A stretch of DNA of 57,701 nucleotides, taken from Bacillus sp. FJAT-27264. GTDB lineage: Bacteria; Bacillota; Bacilli; Paenibacillales; Paenibacillaceae. Below, one piece after another: positions 35,538 through 44,158 of this stretch (the stretch's first letter is position 1; every line of letters begins with the position of its first letter). The stretch is taken from the NCBI RefSeq assembly GCF_001682855.1, contig NZ_MAQW01000031.1, positions 307,155 through 364,855 on the forward strand, read 5' to 3'. The position numbers were made by a program, and so were the translations under genes. Below the pieces are notes generated by a model. It was not told the origin of the DNA and did no database searches. It saw only the letters and a program-made list of their open reading frames with translations.

Positions 35538-36002
35538 TTAATTTCTAAGTGTAGGAATTAGGCGATGATGATGGATTAACAAGTCTAATCCATCAATTAT
35601 ATCGCTGACGGTGATATCGCTAGACATTAACGTTACCGTTGCACAGCCTTCTTTTCCAATGACTGCAATGGAGAGATCAGCTTCTCGAAACATTAGCTCA
35701 TCATTCACACCGTTGCCCATAACAGCAACACCATGTTCAAGCTGGCTAATAAACTTTCGCTTTTCTTCCCGCTGATTATCTTTACCGATAACATGCAGTT
35801 CTACAGGTAAACCTTCACATTCTCTAGCTGCGCTACCATTACTATCCGCAGTTAATACATGGATTTTAATTAATAGTTGTAGTTCTGTAAGCTTCTCTCT
35901 AACATTCGGTAAAACCTGTCCGTCTAGAGCAATTGTTCCATTAAAATCTAGAACGAGATGGGAAAGAATAAGCTTCTCCCGCCCAGGAATATGTACTTGC
36001 AT
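35538..36002 (-). CDS. HAD-type soluble P-type ATPase-like hydrolase
   Basis: A 154-residue HAD protein resembling the phosphorylation domain of P-type ATPases without membrane parts. The motif I LDFNGTIA carries the nucleophile Asp19 but has Asn where phosphatases have the general acid Asp, like the DKTGT of P-type pumps. HVLTADSNG is motif II and GNGVNDELMFREADLSIA is motif III. It may hydrolyse a phosphate ester slowly; substrate unknown. It lies downstream of the kinase gene on the same strand (69 bases). Confidence 0.82.
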   Translation of the reverse strand: MQVHIPGREKLILSHLVLDFNGTIALDGQVLPNVREKLTELQLLIKIHVLTADSNGSAARECEGLPVELHVIGKDNQREEKRKFISQLEHGVAVMGNGVNDELMFREADLSIAVIGKEGCATVTLMSSDITVSDIIDGLDLLIHHHRLIPTLRN

Positions 36003-36071
36003 TGTGTTACTCCCTTCACTATACGTGGTGTTAATTGTAGCACTAAAAGAATATAGAATCCGTATTCTATG

Positions 36072-36632
36072 CTAGATTTTCTTCTTATCCAATATAATCT
36101 TTAAAAGTTTATTTACAATTTCATGTACTGGCAGAGAACCGTCAACAATGAAATCCGAATGGGGTTTAACAGTGTTCAACATCTCTAGATAAGCGACTCT
36201 GCCGCGAGAAAGATAGTTACTAGCGTCTTCTAGTACAGATTGTATGGGACGATCACTATAATCTCTGAGGATTCGACGTGCCATAGCAACATCTAGGGGA
36301 GTATCAATAAAAATAGTAAAATCAATAAGACCAATCATCTCGTTGTGCAGATAGGCAAAAGGGTAGTCGAGCAGTATATACTCAACAGATTGTCGATGTT
36401 CTGATAATAAAATCTTTAGATCACTTACCAGAGGTGTTAGTATCCAGTCATTAACATTAGCCCCATTCTCAATCCATTCGCAGATATCATCAGGACCATC
36501 AAAGTCGTAATTATCAAAGTATAGAACGTTAGAGTTAACCAGTTTGTTATTTAGTTCCTTAACCATTGTTGTTTTTCCTCCACCTGACACAGCCGCAATT
36601 GATATGACCAAAGGCTTTTTGTTACTCCTCAT
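36072..36632 (-). CDS. P-loop kinase, uridine-kinase-like
   Basis: A 186-residue P-loop NTPase with Walker A AAVSGGGKTT (Lys20), a YFDNYDFDGPDD stretch after strand 2, and a lid Arg region MARRILRDYSDRP. It resembles uridine or pantothenate kinases, phosphorylating a nucleoside-like small molecule. It starts 30 bases after the GNAT gene stop and is probably co-transcribed with it. AAGGAGGAG lies upstream of the ATG. Confidence 0.82.
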   Translation of the reverse strand: MRSNKKPLVISIAAVSGGGKTTMVKELNNKLVNSNVLYFDNYDFDGPDDICEWIENGANVNDWILTPLVSDLKILLSEHRQSVEYILLDYPFAYLHNEMIGLIDFTIFIDTPLDVAMARRILRDYSDRPIQSVLEDASNYLSRGRVAYLEMLNTVKPHSDFIVDGSLPVHEIVNKLLKIILDKKKI

Positions 36633-36662
36633 CTTACTCCTCCTTCTGGTGTTACTTTTCTT

Positions 36663-37115
36663 TTAGTCTATCGGTAACATATATATTTCTTTGTGTGAAA
36701 TCCATTCAAATCCTATGTTTGAGTAAAGTGTGCGAGCAGGGATGTTATCTGTATCTGTTTCTAATTGCAGACGCTGGGCACCGGACTTACTAGCAAGCTC
36801 AATTGTACGATTTAAAAGGGTCTTTGCAACGCCAAGTTTGCGATATTTGGGCAAAGTAAAAACATCTTGAATCTTTAATATCGGTAGTCCCTTTGTTGTT
36901 GAGAATCCCCAATGAAAGGTGACAAAACCTAAGCATTCATCCTCATGTAGGGCAAGTAAGCAGAAAGCATTATTGAACACCAACAAACGTAATAATGCTG
37001 CTTTACATTCTTCCTGGTTTTGAGCATCCCAGCCGCTTTCAAGTCTGTAAGCGGCTAATAGTAAACTAGCTTCATCGACTAAAGAATCATTCAATTCAAC
37101 AACTTTAATCTCCAT
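36663..37115 (-). CDS. GNAT-family N-acetyltransferase
   Basis: A 150-residue single-domain GNAT protein. The acetyl-CoA-binding segment VFTLPKYRKLGVAKTLLNRTIELA (R/Q-x-x-G-x-G/A-like) and the following YSNIGFEW strand are present. Acceptor not deducible. GGAGAGTGAG precedes the ATG. First gene of a small minus-strand cluster with a P-loop kinase. Confidence 0.88.
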   Translation of the reverse strand: MEIKVVELNDSLVDEASLLLAAYRLESGWDAQNQEECKAALLRLLVFNNAFCLLALHEDECLGFVTFHWGFSTTKGLPILKIQDVFTLPKYRKLGVAKTLLNRTIELASKSGAQRLQLETDTDNIPARTLYSNIGFEWISHKEIYMLPID

Positions 37116-37284
37116 AACTCACTCTCCTATGTTAAAAGATAATGAGATTTTCACACATATTTCCCAAAAAATATAGACTTATACTTTTCGTTTTGTTACG
37201 ATGTTGAATAAGGTTTATTTAAAAATTCAGACTCTTTTTAGTGATTATTAGAATGTTCAGCTTGAATTTCATAGCTCATAAATA

Positions 37285-37327
37285 AATAGAGGGCCGCAGG
37301 AGTTACACTGCGATCCTCTATTTTTTG
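37285..37327. terminator. Terminator between the quinone reductase and GNAT genes
   Basis: AATAGAGG...GCAG / CTGC...CCTCTATT stem with internal three-base mismatch, T-run TTTTTT on the plus side and TTTATTT on the minus side. It lies just after the minus-strand reductase gene. Confidence 0.78.
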
Positions 37328-37359
37328 TCCAGTACATGATTTTTGTGTTTTTAAAACTC

Positions 37360-37881
37360 TTAAACGAGCGTCTCGGCAGAAGCACGGATATAATCCTCGT
37401 ACCTGCGCGCCTCCAGGTTCAACTGCTCATCTGTAGTTTCCATTGAATCGTACATAACGAAAGAAGGCAAATAGATTCCGTCGACGTATTTGATGGACGC
37501 TTCCAGCGGTCTAAGGAACTCGTTAACTGTGATTTCGTGATAATCTTGTTCGCTAGCGCCTACTGTGATCGCCAGGATAAACTCTTTTCCATTCAGATGG
37601 TCGCCTTCAGTTCCAAAGGCCCATCCGTATGTCAGCACGTCGTCGAACCATTTTTTAAGCAGTGGTGGTGTGCTATACCAATAAAAAGGGAACTGAAAAA
37701 CAATTCGATCATACTTGAGCAATAGCTGTTGTTCCCGCTCTATGTCGATGGTCCAATTCGGATACTCCTTGTACAAGTCGTGGATATGAATGTTGTCATG
37801 CGGACTCAGCTCCTGAATTAGAGCACGGTTGGCCCGGGATTCCTCCAAGGATGGATGTGCAACAATAACCAAAATGTTCAT
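37360..37881 (-). CDS. Flavodoxin-fold NAD(P)H quinone oxidoreductase
   Basis: A 173-residue flavoprotein of the NQO1/KefF/MdaB-like family. The FMN phosphate loop AHPSLEESRANRALI (about 8-22) and the FQFPFYWYSTPPLLKKWFDDVLTYGWAFG segment (about 62-90) are characteristic. It should reduce quinones by two electrons and protect from electrophiles. It is divergent from an HxlR regulator, with a shared operator region between them, so it is likely derepressed by quinone or electrophile stress. Confidence 0.92.
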   Translation of the reverse strand: MNILVIVAHPSLEESRANRALIQELSPHDNIHIHDLYKEYPNWTIDIEREQQLLLKYDRIVFQFPFYWYSTPPLLKKWFDDVLTYGWAFGTEGDHLNGKEFILAITVGASEQDYHEITVNEFLRPLEASIKYVDGIYLPSFVMYDSMETTDEQLNLEARRYEDYIRASAETLV

Positions 37882-37964
37882 GTGTTTCTTCCTCTCTCCT
37901 AAGTGGTATCATCAAGGCTTCTTACACCTGACAACCACATTATTCAAGAGAACTGGAACATTGT

Positions 37965-38056
37965 AAAGTACGCTGTTTTTCCATACTAGGTCAGGTTTAA
38001 CGTACCTTTAGACAGCACGTGGGCTCTTGGTAAGTATGGTAAACCGTACTTAGTAT
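37965..38056. promoter_or_regulatory. HxlR-type operators and promoter in the divergon
   Basis: A 20-bp imperfect palindrome AAGTATGGT-AA-ACCGTACTT at 38032-38051 (16 of 20 positions symmetric) overlaps a plus-strand promoter TTGGTA (38027-38032), 18 bp, TAGTAT (38051-38056). A second, wider arm pair AAGTACG ... CATACT is at about 37966-37986. GTAC/GTAT half-sites are usual for HxlR regulators. Confidence 0.7.
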
Positions 38057-38142
38057 GTTTTTTCGGTGTATTGGTTAAGCCTGCAACCTTTGATACAATA
38101 ACAGCAGTTGCAGAGAACGGTCAGGAAGTGAGGAGCACATGT

Positions 38143-38511
38143 ATGTCCGAAGATTTAAGCAAGTCTCCCATATCACAGGGAATCGTGGCTATCCTTCAAG
38201 CAATTGGAGGTAAGTGGAAGCCATTTATCTTATATATCTTGTTGAATGATGGTACCAAGCGGTTCGGAGAGCTGAGACGGATCATTCCAAGCATCACCCA
38301 AGGCATGCTGACCAACCAGCTTCGTGAGCTGGAGCAGGACGGACTCATTGTCCGCCGGGTGTATCAGGAAATCCCGCCCAAAGTGGAATACACCATCTCT
38401 GAGCACGGAAAAACACTTCATTCGGTGCTTAATGATATGTGTGACTGGGGATTTTATCATATCGAGCATAGCAAGAATGTGAAGGAGCAAAACGAGATGC
38501 CAGGTTCATGA
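38143..38511 (+). CDS. HxlR-family transcriptional regulator
   Basis: A 122-residue winged-helix protein with the HxlR signature (AILQAIGGKWKPFILYILL, KRFGELRRIIPSITQGMLTN then QLRELEQDGLIVRRVYQEIP, PKVEYTISEHGKTL). The Cys often found just before the first helix in redox-sensing members is Ser-Pro here. Start ATG 38143 has GTGAGGAG upstream; the frame opens earlier at 38071. It is divergent from the quinone reductase and probably represses both genes. Confidence 0.92.
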   Translation: MSEDLSKSPISQGIVAILQAIGGKWKPFILYILLNDGTKRFGELRRIIPSITQGMLTNQLRELEQDGLIVRRVYQEIPPKVEYTISEHGKTLHSVLNDMCDWGFYHIEHSKNVKEQNEMPGS

Positions 38512-38576
38512 CACAAGCCAGGGTACGTTAACCAGAAATCAGTAGTAGATTTACTTAAAGTCCCCCTCGAAGATCC

Positions 38577-39455
38577 TCACGAGAACTGCTGACGGTACTT
38601 CCGCGGCGACATTCCCTCGATTTTGGCGAAGCTGGAGCTGAAATAGGGAACATGATTGAAGCCAACTTCTTCAGCAATGCGGGCCACCGGATAATCGGTC
38701 TGCATCAGGAGGAGCTTGCTTTGCTGAATCCGGTAATGCAGCAGATATTCCATCGGCGAGCAGCCGTATTCCTTGCCCATGCACCGTGCGATATAGACAG
38801 GATGGAAATTCAGATGCTCACCTAGCCGCTTGGCGGTAATGTCTTCACGATAATGGGTGCGCAGGTAGGAGGCAGTCTGTTCGGCGCATGCCCGGGAGGG
38901 CGTGCTTCGTTCGCTATTCAGGGAAGCCGTCAGATGCTGAATGACCTCCTGGAACAAAAGCTGCTGACGTAACGGTGTAGCGCTCAGATGGGCGCTGGGT
39001 CCGAGCTGAATGAGCTGGTCCAGCAGGCTCTGAACGGTCTGCGGTTGCCGCAGTGCTGCGTACTGTGGCAGGTTGAGTGTGAACGGACGGACCTCGAATA
39101 GCTGCGAGTTTTGAAGCTCACTGCCCATAGGGCTGCCACCCTTCAGAGGCTCATACTCATCCGATACACTCCAACAGCCTCCCGTATGAAAGTGCAGCCA
39201 ATAATACGTGGTCCGTTCCGTACAATCCATTGTGCCGAAATGATGGTTGCCCGGACGAAGGATCAACATTTCCCCCGCCTGCACCTCAAAGCGCATGTCC
39301 TCTTCTCCCATGTATAGACAGCCGCTTTTCACTACTAACAGATCGAATACACCGATGTGATGGCGCCCGATATGGCGGTGGCCAGCTTCGAAATAATGCA
39401 GCCCGCTAACAATATAATGCAGCATCGGAGGGACGGTGAAATGCAGAATAGTCAC
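38577..39455 (-). CDS. AraC-family regulator with cupin-like sensing domain
   Basis: About 292 residues. The N-terminal 130 residues contain an AraC_binding cupin (GHRHIGRHHIGVFDLLVV, LILRPGNHHFGTMD), and the C-terminal 100 residues have two HTH motifs (ITAKRLGEHLNFHPVYIARC and VARIAEEVGFNHVPYFSSSF). Sugar or small-molecule sensing is usual. The start is probably the GTG at 39455, 8 bases after AAAGGAG; the first GTG (39464) overlaps that site. It is divergent from the MATE transporter gene and may control it. Confidence 0.9.
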   Translation of the reverse strand: MTILHFTVPPMLHYIVSGLHYFEAGHRHIGRHHIGVFDLLVVKSGCLYMGEEDMRFEVQAGEMLILRPGNHHFGTMDCTERTTYYWLHFHTGGCWSVSDEYEPLKGGSPMGSELQNSQLFEVRPFTLNLPQYAALRQPQTVQSLLDQLIQLGPSAHLSATPLRQQLLFQEVIQHLTASLNSERSTPSRACAEQTASYLRTHYREDITAKRLGEHLNFHPVYIARCMGKEYGCSPMEYLLHYRIQQSKLLLMQTDYPVARIAEEVGFNHVPYFSSSFAKIEGMSPRKYRQQFS

Positions 39456-39620
39456 CCGGACCACTCCTTTCGTTCAGGTTGGAATATTGAAAGTTTTGGT
39501 TGATTATGTGTACTTAAATCGGATCGTTTTCCTCTATAATCATATACTAACCACAGAGATAAATCATGTCAATGTAGACAGAACATCAGGGTTGGTATAC
39601 TTGCAAGGAGGGTTTGTTTT

Positions 39621-41021
39621 GTGAAAAAGAATACTGGGGGATTTGGGCTGTGGATGCTGGCCTGGCCTATATTCCTGGAGATTTTTCTCCAGACGTTGCT
39701 GGGGACGGTGGATACGCTGATGGTCAGCCGGATCTCGGATGATGCTGTTGCGGTTGTCGGGATCTCGAACCAATTATTCGGTGCTTTAACCACGTTATTT
39801 ACGACATTTGCCGGAGGCGCGGGTATTCTGATCGCCCAGCGGATGGGCTCGAAGAAGATCAAAGAGGCACGTACCCTGGCGATTATGGGGGTGTCAGCGA
39901 GCTTTGTTCTCGGCGTTGCCGTTAGTATCTTTCTATTGTTCTTTGCTGCTCCGATCGGAGGACTGCTGAATATTTCGGGCGATCTTCTTCCGCTTTCCAA
40001 TATATATATTTCGCACGTGGGCGGCGGCTTGTTCATGGTCGGCCTGATCGCTTCACTTGGAACAGCGATTCGTAATACCGGGAACACCCGGGGGCCGATG
40101 TATACGGGTATATTGGTGAATGTCGTTCATATTATTTTGAATTATCTATTTATTTTTGGTGTAATGGGCATGCCGAAGCTGGGACTTGCGGGAGTGGCGA
40201 TCTCCACGATTATAAGCCGGGCAATCGGGCTGATCATGTTGTTCGTGATGTTCAGGCGCGCATTTGAGATCCGAATCGGGCTGAAGGATTTTCTTATTTT
40301 TGACAAGCGATTGTTCAGGGAAATCCTGAAGATTGGCTGGCCGCTTGGTGTCAATTCATCCTGCTGGGTGTTCTCGCAGCTAATCGTTTACTCATTCCTG
40401 GCGGTGCTTGGCTCAGAAGCTCTGGCTGCACGCACCTATCTGAATACGCTAGAATCCTACTGTTTCACCTTGGGTTACGCTGTCGCCTTAGCGGCACAGA
40501 TTCAAATCGCTCACTTGTACGGAGGAGGAAAGACGAGGGAAGCCTACAAACTGGCCTATCGCACCCTGCTCATTGGGCTTGCAGTTGTGATGGGCAACAT
40601 GCTGCTTCTCTTCCTGTTCGGACGACAAATATTAGGGCTCTTTACTCAAGACCCGGGAATCCTTGCACTTGGTGTGTCGCTGCTGGCAATCAATCTGATT
40701 CTGCAGCCGTCCAAAATGCTCAACATGGGAATGGGCAACGCCCTAAGTGCCATTGGCGATACCCGGTATATGATGTATACGTCTATTGCTTCTATGTCGT
40801 TGATTGGCGTTGGTTGTTCCTACGTATTCGGGATTTGGGCAGGATGGGGGTTAATTGGCATTTACTGCTGCATGATTGTCGATGAGCTGGTTAGAGGTCT
40901 GTGCGTCCTGCTACGCTGGCGCGGTCAGAAAGTGCTGCGGAAGGCCGAAGCCGAACGGCTTGAACCTGCCGGCACTCCGCTACCAGGGAATGGTGCAACA
41001 ACAACCTCATATTCAACCTGA
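39621..41021 (+). CDS. MATE-family efflux transporter
   Basis: A 466-residue protein with twelve hydrophobic helices and the duplicated MATE pattern (LPIFLEIFLQTLLGTVDTLMVSRIS-like front, IGWPLGVNSSCWVFSQLIVY at the second half). MATE pumps use Na+ or H+ gradients to export cationic drugs or metabolites. Start GTG has AAGGAGGG upstream. The divergent AraC gene is a likely regulator. Confidence 0.92.
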   Translation: MKKNTGGFGLWMLAWPIFLEIFLQTLLGTVDTLMVSRISDDAVAVVGISNQLFGALTTLFTTFAGGAGILIAQRMGSKKIKEARTLAIMGVSASFVLGVAVSIFLLFFAAPIGGLLNISGDLLPLSNIYISHVGGGLFMVGLIASLGTAIRNTGNTRGPMYTGILVNVVHIILNYLFIFGVMGMPKLGLAGVAISTIISRAIGLIMLFVMFRRAFEIRIGLKDFLIFDKRLFREILKIGWPLGVNSSCWVFSQLIVYSFLAVLGSEALAARTYLNTLESYCFTLGYAVALAAQIQIAHLYGGGKTREAYKLAYRTLLIGLAVVMGNMLLLFLFGRQILGLFTQDPGILALGVSLLAINLILQPSKMLNMGMGNALSAIGDTRYMMYTSIASMSLIGVGCSYVFGIWAGWGLIGIYCCMIVDELVRGLCVLLRWRGQKVLRKAEAERLEPAGTPLPGNGATTTSYST

Positions 41022-41029
41022 AAACAGAG

Positions 41030-41062
41030 GAGAGGGTCCGTACGCGGGGGCTCTCTTTTTTT
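41030..41062 (+). terminator. Terminator of the MATE gene
   Basis: GAGAG...TCC / GGG..CTCTC stem with two-base internal mismatch and GTACGC loop, followed by seven T. Confidence 0.82.
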
Positions 41063-41209
41063 ATAAATTAATGCTTTCACTGTGCGACTTGCGTGAGAAT
41101 TATCTCTATAGTCATCGGCGTCCTTGAATGTCTTCCGATTCGTATAAAAGGATTTTTAAGCGCGCTTATGGAATAGATACAGATCAATATTGCTTAAGGG
41201 GTAAGATCA

Positions 41210-41695
41210 ATGGAACATTACTTATTTTATCAATCGGCTTATGTACGGACGCAACTGTTAAAGAGTGTGGAAGGACTGGAGGAGGAAACCGCCTTACACA
41301 TTCCGCAGGGCTTCCGTAATCACATTCTGTGGCATTTGGGACATGTATACACATTGAATGAACGTTTTGCTTTCAAAAATATCGGGCTACCGATGCATTT
41401 GCCGGATGGTTTCCTGGAGTTGTTTGAGAACGGCACGTCCCCGCTTACCGCTCCTGCATCATTAGCATTCCCGAGTCTTGAAGAACTAAAGTTACTTCTA
41501 CAGGAGCAGCCGCAGCGCATTCAGCGCACCTTAGCTGACCGCTTGAAGGACCCTATTGTGCCTGCATATACGACATCGGGAGGTATGAGACTAGGATCAG
41601 TTGCGGAATTTCTCAGCCTCAATCTGTACCATGAAGGTCAGCATTTGACTGCTATTAAATTGTACAAGACGCTGCTGGCGGGGACACCTTCCTAA
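41210..41695 (+). CDS. DinB-like metal-dependent protein
   Basis: A 161-residue four-helix-bundle protein of the DinB/YfiT superfamily. The metal-binding histidines are visible: NHILWHLGHVYTLNERF (first pair) and LYHEGQHL (third). Members are often thiol transferases using bacillithiol. AAGGGG lies 9 bases upstream of the ATG. It has its own terminator downstream. Confidence 0.88.
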   Translation: MEHYLFYQSAYVRTQLLKSVEGLEEETALHIPQGFRNHILWHLGHVYTLNERFAFKNIGLPMHLPDGFLELFENGTSPLTAPASLAFPSLEELKLLLQEQPQRIQRTLADRLKDPIVPAYTTSGGMRLGSVAEFLSLNLYHEGQHLTAIKLYKTLLAGTPS

Positions 41696-41771
41696 TATGA
41701 AATGGTATAATTTACATATACGAAGGGACTGAGAACAATGTAGTTCACAACCAGAAATATAAATCCTTGCG

Positions 41772-41815
41772 CAAGATCTCCGCCACTTTTTTGCGAAGGC
41801 TGGGAGATTTTCAAT
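41772..41815 (+). terminator. Probable terminator upstream of the GNAT gene
   Basis: AGATCTCC.CC / GG..GGGAGAT stem with a T-rich loop, followed by TTTTC. T-run is short. It ends 77-120 bases after the DinB-like gene and just before the next gene's ribosome site. Confidence 0.6.
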
Positions 41816-41834
41816 TTACTTTAGGAGGGTTTAT

Positions 41835-42377
41835 ATGATTAACAACATTTGGACTGGCGATAAAGTAAGATTACGAGCGATTGTACCTACCGACTGGGAA
41901 AAGTTCCACAATAATGATCTCGATTCTGAAAGTGCCAGGCTCTGCGATATGATCTATTTTCCAAGATCAGAAGAAGGTACGAAGAATTGGGCTGAGCATC
42001 AAGCGTCCAAAAGCCCAGAGGGTGATAACATCATGCTAGCGATTGAGACACTCGATGGCAGTCTTGTTGGTAGTATTAATGCACATAACTGTGATACGCG
42101 GCATGGGACGTTTAAGTATGGTGTAGCCATTTTTCGAGAACACTGGCGCAAGGGATACGCTTCTGAGGCAGTAATGATCTTGTTACGCTATTATTTCGAA
42201 GAGCTGCGCTATCAGAAAGTGACCGCACATGTCTATGCTTTTAACGAAGGTTCGATTGCCCTCCAAGAGCGTCTTGGATTTCTTCAAGAGGGCAGACTGC
42301 GGAATATGATTTATTCCAAAGGACAACACTTCGATGAATATGTATTTGGCTTAACGAAGAGCGAATTCGAAAGCTAA
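41835..42377 (+). CDS. GNAT acetyltransferase (RimJ/RimL-like)
   Basis: A 180-residue GNAT protein with the RimJ/RimL/SpeG layout: LRAIVPTDW start, YGVAIFREHWRKGYASEAVM (acetyl-CoA loop with R-x-x-G-x-A), AFNEGSIALQERLGF and the end GLTKSEF. Substrate could be an N-terminus, polyamine or small amine. GGAGGG is upstream and a strong terminator downstream. Confidence 0.92.
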   Translation: MINNIWTGDKVRLRAIVPTDWEKFHNNDLDSESARLCDMIYFPRSEEGTKNWAEHQASKSPEGDNIMLAIETLDGSLVGSINAHNCDTRHGTFKYGVAIFREHWRKGYASEAVMILLRYYFEELRYQKVTAHVYAFNEGSIALQERLGFLQEGRLRNMIYSKGQHFDEYVFGLTKSEFES

Positions 42378-42386
42378 AGAGGTTAA

Positions 42387-42439
42387 GGGAACAGAGTGGC
42401 TGCCGATTTATTGGTAGCCATTCTGTTCCTCTTTTTTTT
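42387..42439 (+). terminator. Strong terminator of the GNAT gene
   Basis: GGAACAGA.TGGCT.CC / GG.AGCCA.TCTGTTCC stem with an 8-base loop followed by eight T. Confidence 0.93.
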
Positions 42440-42534
42440 GTTGGTATGAATGGAGATTTAATTTTATCATCCTAAGCGGTGAACAAATCCCTCTTCCACT
42501 TCTTGTAAATTAGCCGCCAATCCTTTATGCTTAC

Positions 42535-42550
42535 AATAGAACGATCGTTC
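42535..42550. promoter_or_regulatory. TetR operator at the tetR gene
   Basis: AATAGAACGATCGTTC contains the perfect 12-bp palindrome GAACGATCGTTC just before the ribosome site. A near copy lies at 43172-43187 in front of the SDR gene. A promoter TTGTAA, 17 bp, TATGCT ends directly upstream. Confidence 0.72.
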
Positions 42551-42566
42551 AAAAGGAATGAGAATC

Positions 42567-43151
42567 ATGAAAAGGCATTATGATAGTGAGCAGACAAGGA
42601 AGATCATAGCGGAGAAAGCAGCGCAACTTTTTTCGCAAAAGGGCTTTGCTGGAACATCGATTTCAGATATCTCCAAGGAATCAGGTTTTAGCAAAGGGCA
42701 TGTGTATTATCATTTTGAGAATAAGGAAAAGCTGTTCATTACTATAGCTCAGGATGCTATGCGGGTGTGGGGTGAGAAGTGGAATGCTCTCTCGCCAAAT
42801 TACCCGACAGCAACAGAAAAATTGTACACAGTAGCTATCTTTGTGCTGGATAATTACAAAACCCCGCTGCTTAAGGTCCACCAGGAATTAATGGGGAATC
42901 CGGCTTCATCGCCGGAAATGCTCAAGCAACTGTACGACCTGGTATCAACACCTATGCGCGCGTATGAGGCTGTTTTCCAATATGGAATCGAAAGCAATGA
43001 ATTTGTTATCGAGGATGTGCAGGCTGCCACATTTCTGTTCGGGAACTGGTTAGGTGCATTATGTCAGCATATCTATACGATGGACTATGATACGTTGCGG
43101 GGGATGTTCGAACAAAGCGTTACCATCTTTTTAAAGGGGATTCTGAAGTAG
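42567..43151 (+). CDS. TetR/AcrR-family repressor
   Basis: A 194-residue regulator with the TetR helix-turn-helix (AAQLFSQKGFAGTSISDISK then ESGFSKGHVYYHFENKEKL) and a helical ligand domain. I use the ATG at 42567, which lies 9 bases after AAAAGGA; the ATG at 42558 has no room for a ribosome site. The same palindrome stands before this gene and before the following SDR gene, so it probably represses both, released by a small ligand. Confidence 0.92.
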   Translation: MKRHYDSEQTRKIIAEKAAQLFSQKGFAGTSISDISKESGFSKGHVYYHFENKEKLFITIAQDAMRVWGEKWNALSPNYPTATEKLYTVAIFVLDNYKTPLLKVHQELMGNPASSPEMLKQLYDLVSTPMRAYEAVFQYGIESNEFVIEDVQAATFLFGNWLGALCQHIYTMDYDTLRGMFEQSVTIFLKGILK

Positions 43152-43171
43152 TAAGAATTCTCTTTATTAAG

Positions 43172-43187
43172 AATAGAACGATTGTAC
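43172..43187. promoter_or_regulatory. TetR operator copy before the SDR gene
   Basis: AATAGAACGATTGTAC differs from the copy at 42535-42550 at two positions only. Confidence 0.65.
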
Positions 43188-43219
43188 TAATCTTTTCAAC
43201 TACATTCAATAGGGATGTG

Positions 43220-44053
43220 ATGGTAGTGAAAGCATTGAACCAAGTAGCGATTGTAACGGGTGGTGCTTCGGGTATTGGGAAGGCTATTGCCGAGCAATTA
43301 GTGAGCAACCATGTATTTGTCGTCATTGCTGATATTGATGAGTATGGTGGTAAGCAGGTGGTTAGCCAGATTGAAAAAGAGGGCGGCAGTGCACAATTTG
43401 TAAGGCTGGATGTTACGGATGCTGATCAGATAGAGGCGCTAGTGCTCAACGTGCACAGGGAACATGGGAGATTGGATTATATGTTTAACAATGCAGGGAT
43501 CGCAATGTACGGGGAACTGTATGATATGTCGCGAGAGCATTGGGAGAGAATCGTAAGTGTTAATCTCTGGAGTGTGATCCATGGTACACAAGCCGCGTAT
43601 TCTCTAATGAAAAAGCAAGGCTTCGGACATATTGCTAATACCGCATCCGTGGCAGGACTAGGCCCTTCACCAACGGCTACCGCTTACGCAACAACCAAGC
43701 ATGCTATCGTAGGTTTGACGACATCTCTCCACTATGAGGCGGAAACGTTCGGTGTAAAGGTGAGCACATTATGTCCGACATTCGTTAATACATCCATCTT
43801 TTCAACGGCTGAAGGAATCAACATCGACAAAGTGAAAATGAATGAACAAATGAAAAAAAGGAAGATGATGAGTCCCGAGCAGTTTGCACGGATCGCTTTA
43901 AGAGGTCTTGAGCGAAATGAGCCATTGGTTTGCCCAATGCCTTTTCGGCGGACTAGCGATATATTCTTTATCCTTTTTCCGAGGATTCATCGCAAGCTCA
44001 TCCGTTTCTTCTGTAATGAAGCCCGCAAAGCAAATATAAATACAGTCCATTAA
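43220..44053 (+). CDS. Short-chain dehydrogenase/reductase
   Basis: A 277-residue SDR with cofactor motif TGGASGIGKA, NNAGIA, a Ser in the catalytic NTASVAGL segment and Y-x-x-x-K in TAYATTKHAIVG. DIDEYG at the end of strand 2 suggests NAD rather than NADP preference. The C-terminus is extended with a basic, partly hydrophobic tail (about 235-277), as in SDRs that attach to membranes. Start is ATG 43220 or GTG 43226, AGGG upstream. Probably the target of the TetR repressor. Confidence 0.9.
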   Translation: MVVKALNQVAIVTGGASGIGKAIAEQLVSNHVFVVIADIDEYGGKQVVSQIEKEGGSAQFVRLDVTDADQIEALVLNVHREHGRLDYMFNNAGIAMYGELYDMSREHWERIVSVNLWSVIHGTQAAYSLMKKQGFGHIANTASVAGLGPSPTATAYATTKHAIVGLTTSLHYEAETFGVKVSTLCPTFVNTSIFSTAEGINIDKVKMNEQMKKRKMMSPEQFARIALRGLERNEPLVCPMPFRRTSDIFFILFPRIHRKLIRFFCNEARKANINTVH

Positions 44054-44112
44054 TTTAAAGGTTTTCCCAATGTTCGCAGAAATGCCTCCATATTTCTTAT
44101 ATTTGTAGCACA

Positions 44113-44150
44113 AAAAAACAACAGGCAACTTATTAACGCCTGTTGTTTTT
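44113..44150. terminator. Bidirectional terminator
   Basis: AAAACAACAGGC / GCCTGTTGTTTT stem with an 11-base loop and A/T runs on both sides, between the convergent SDR and RCC1-like genes. Confidence 0.9.
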
Positions 44151-44158
44151 TACATTAC

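Noticed and set aside
41696..41834. T-box or riboswitch leader before the GNAT gene
   Set aside because: Only one hairpin with a short T-run is visible; no T-box sequence or other conserved riboswitch core was found.
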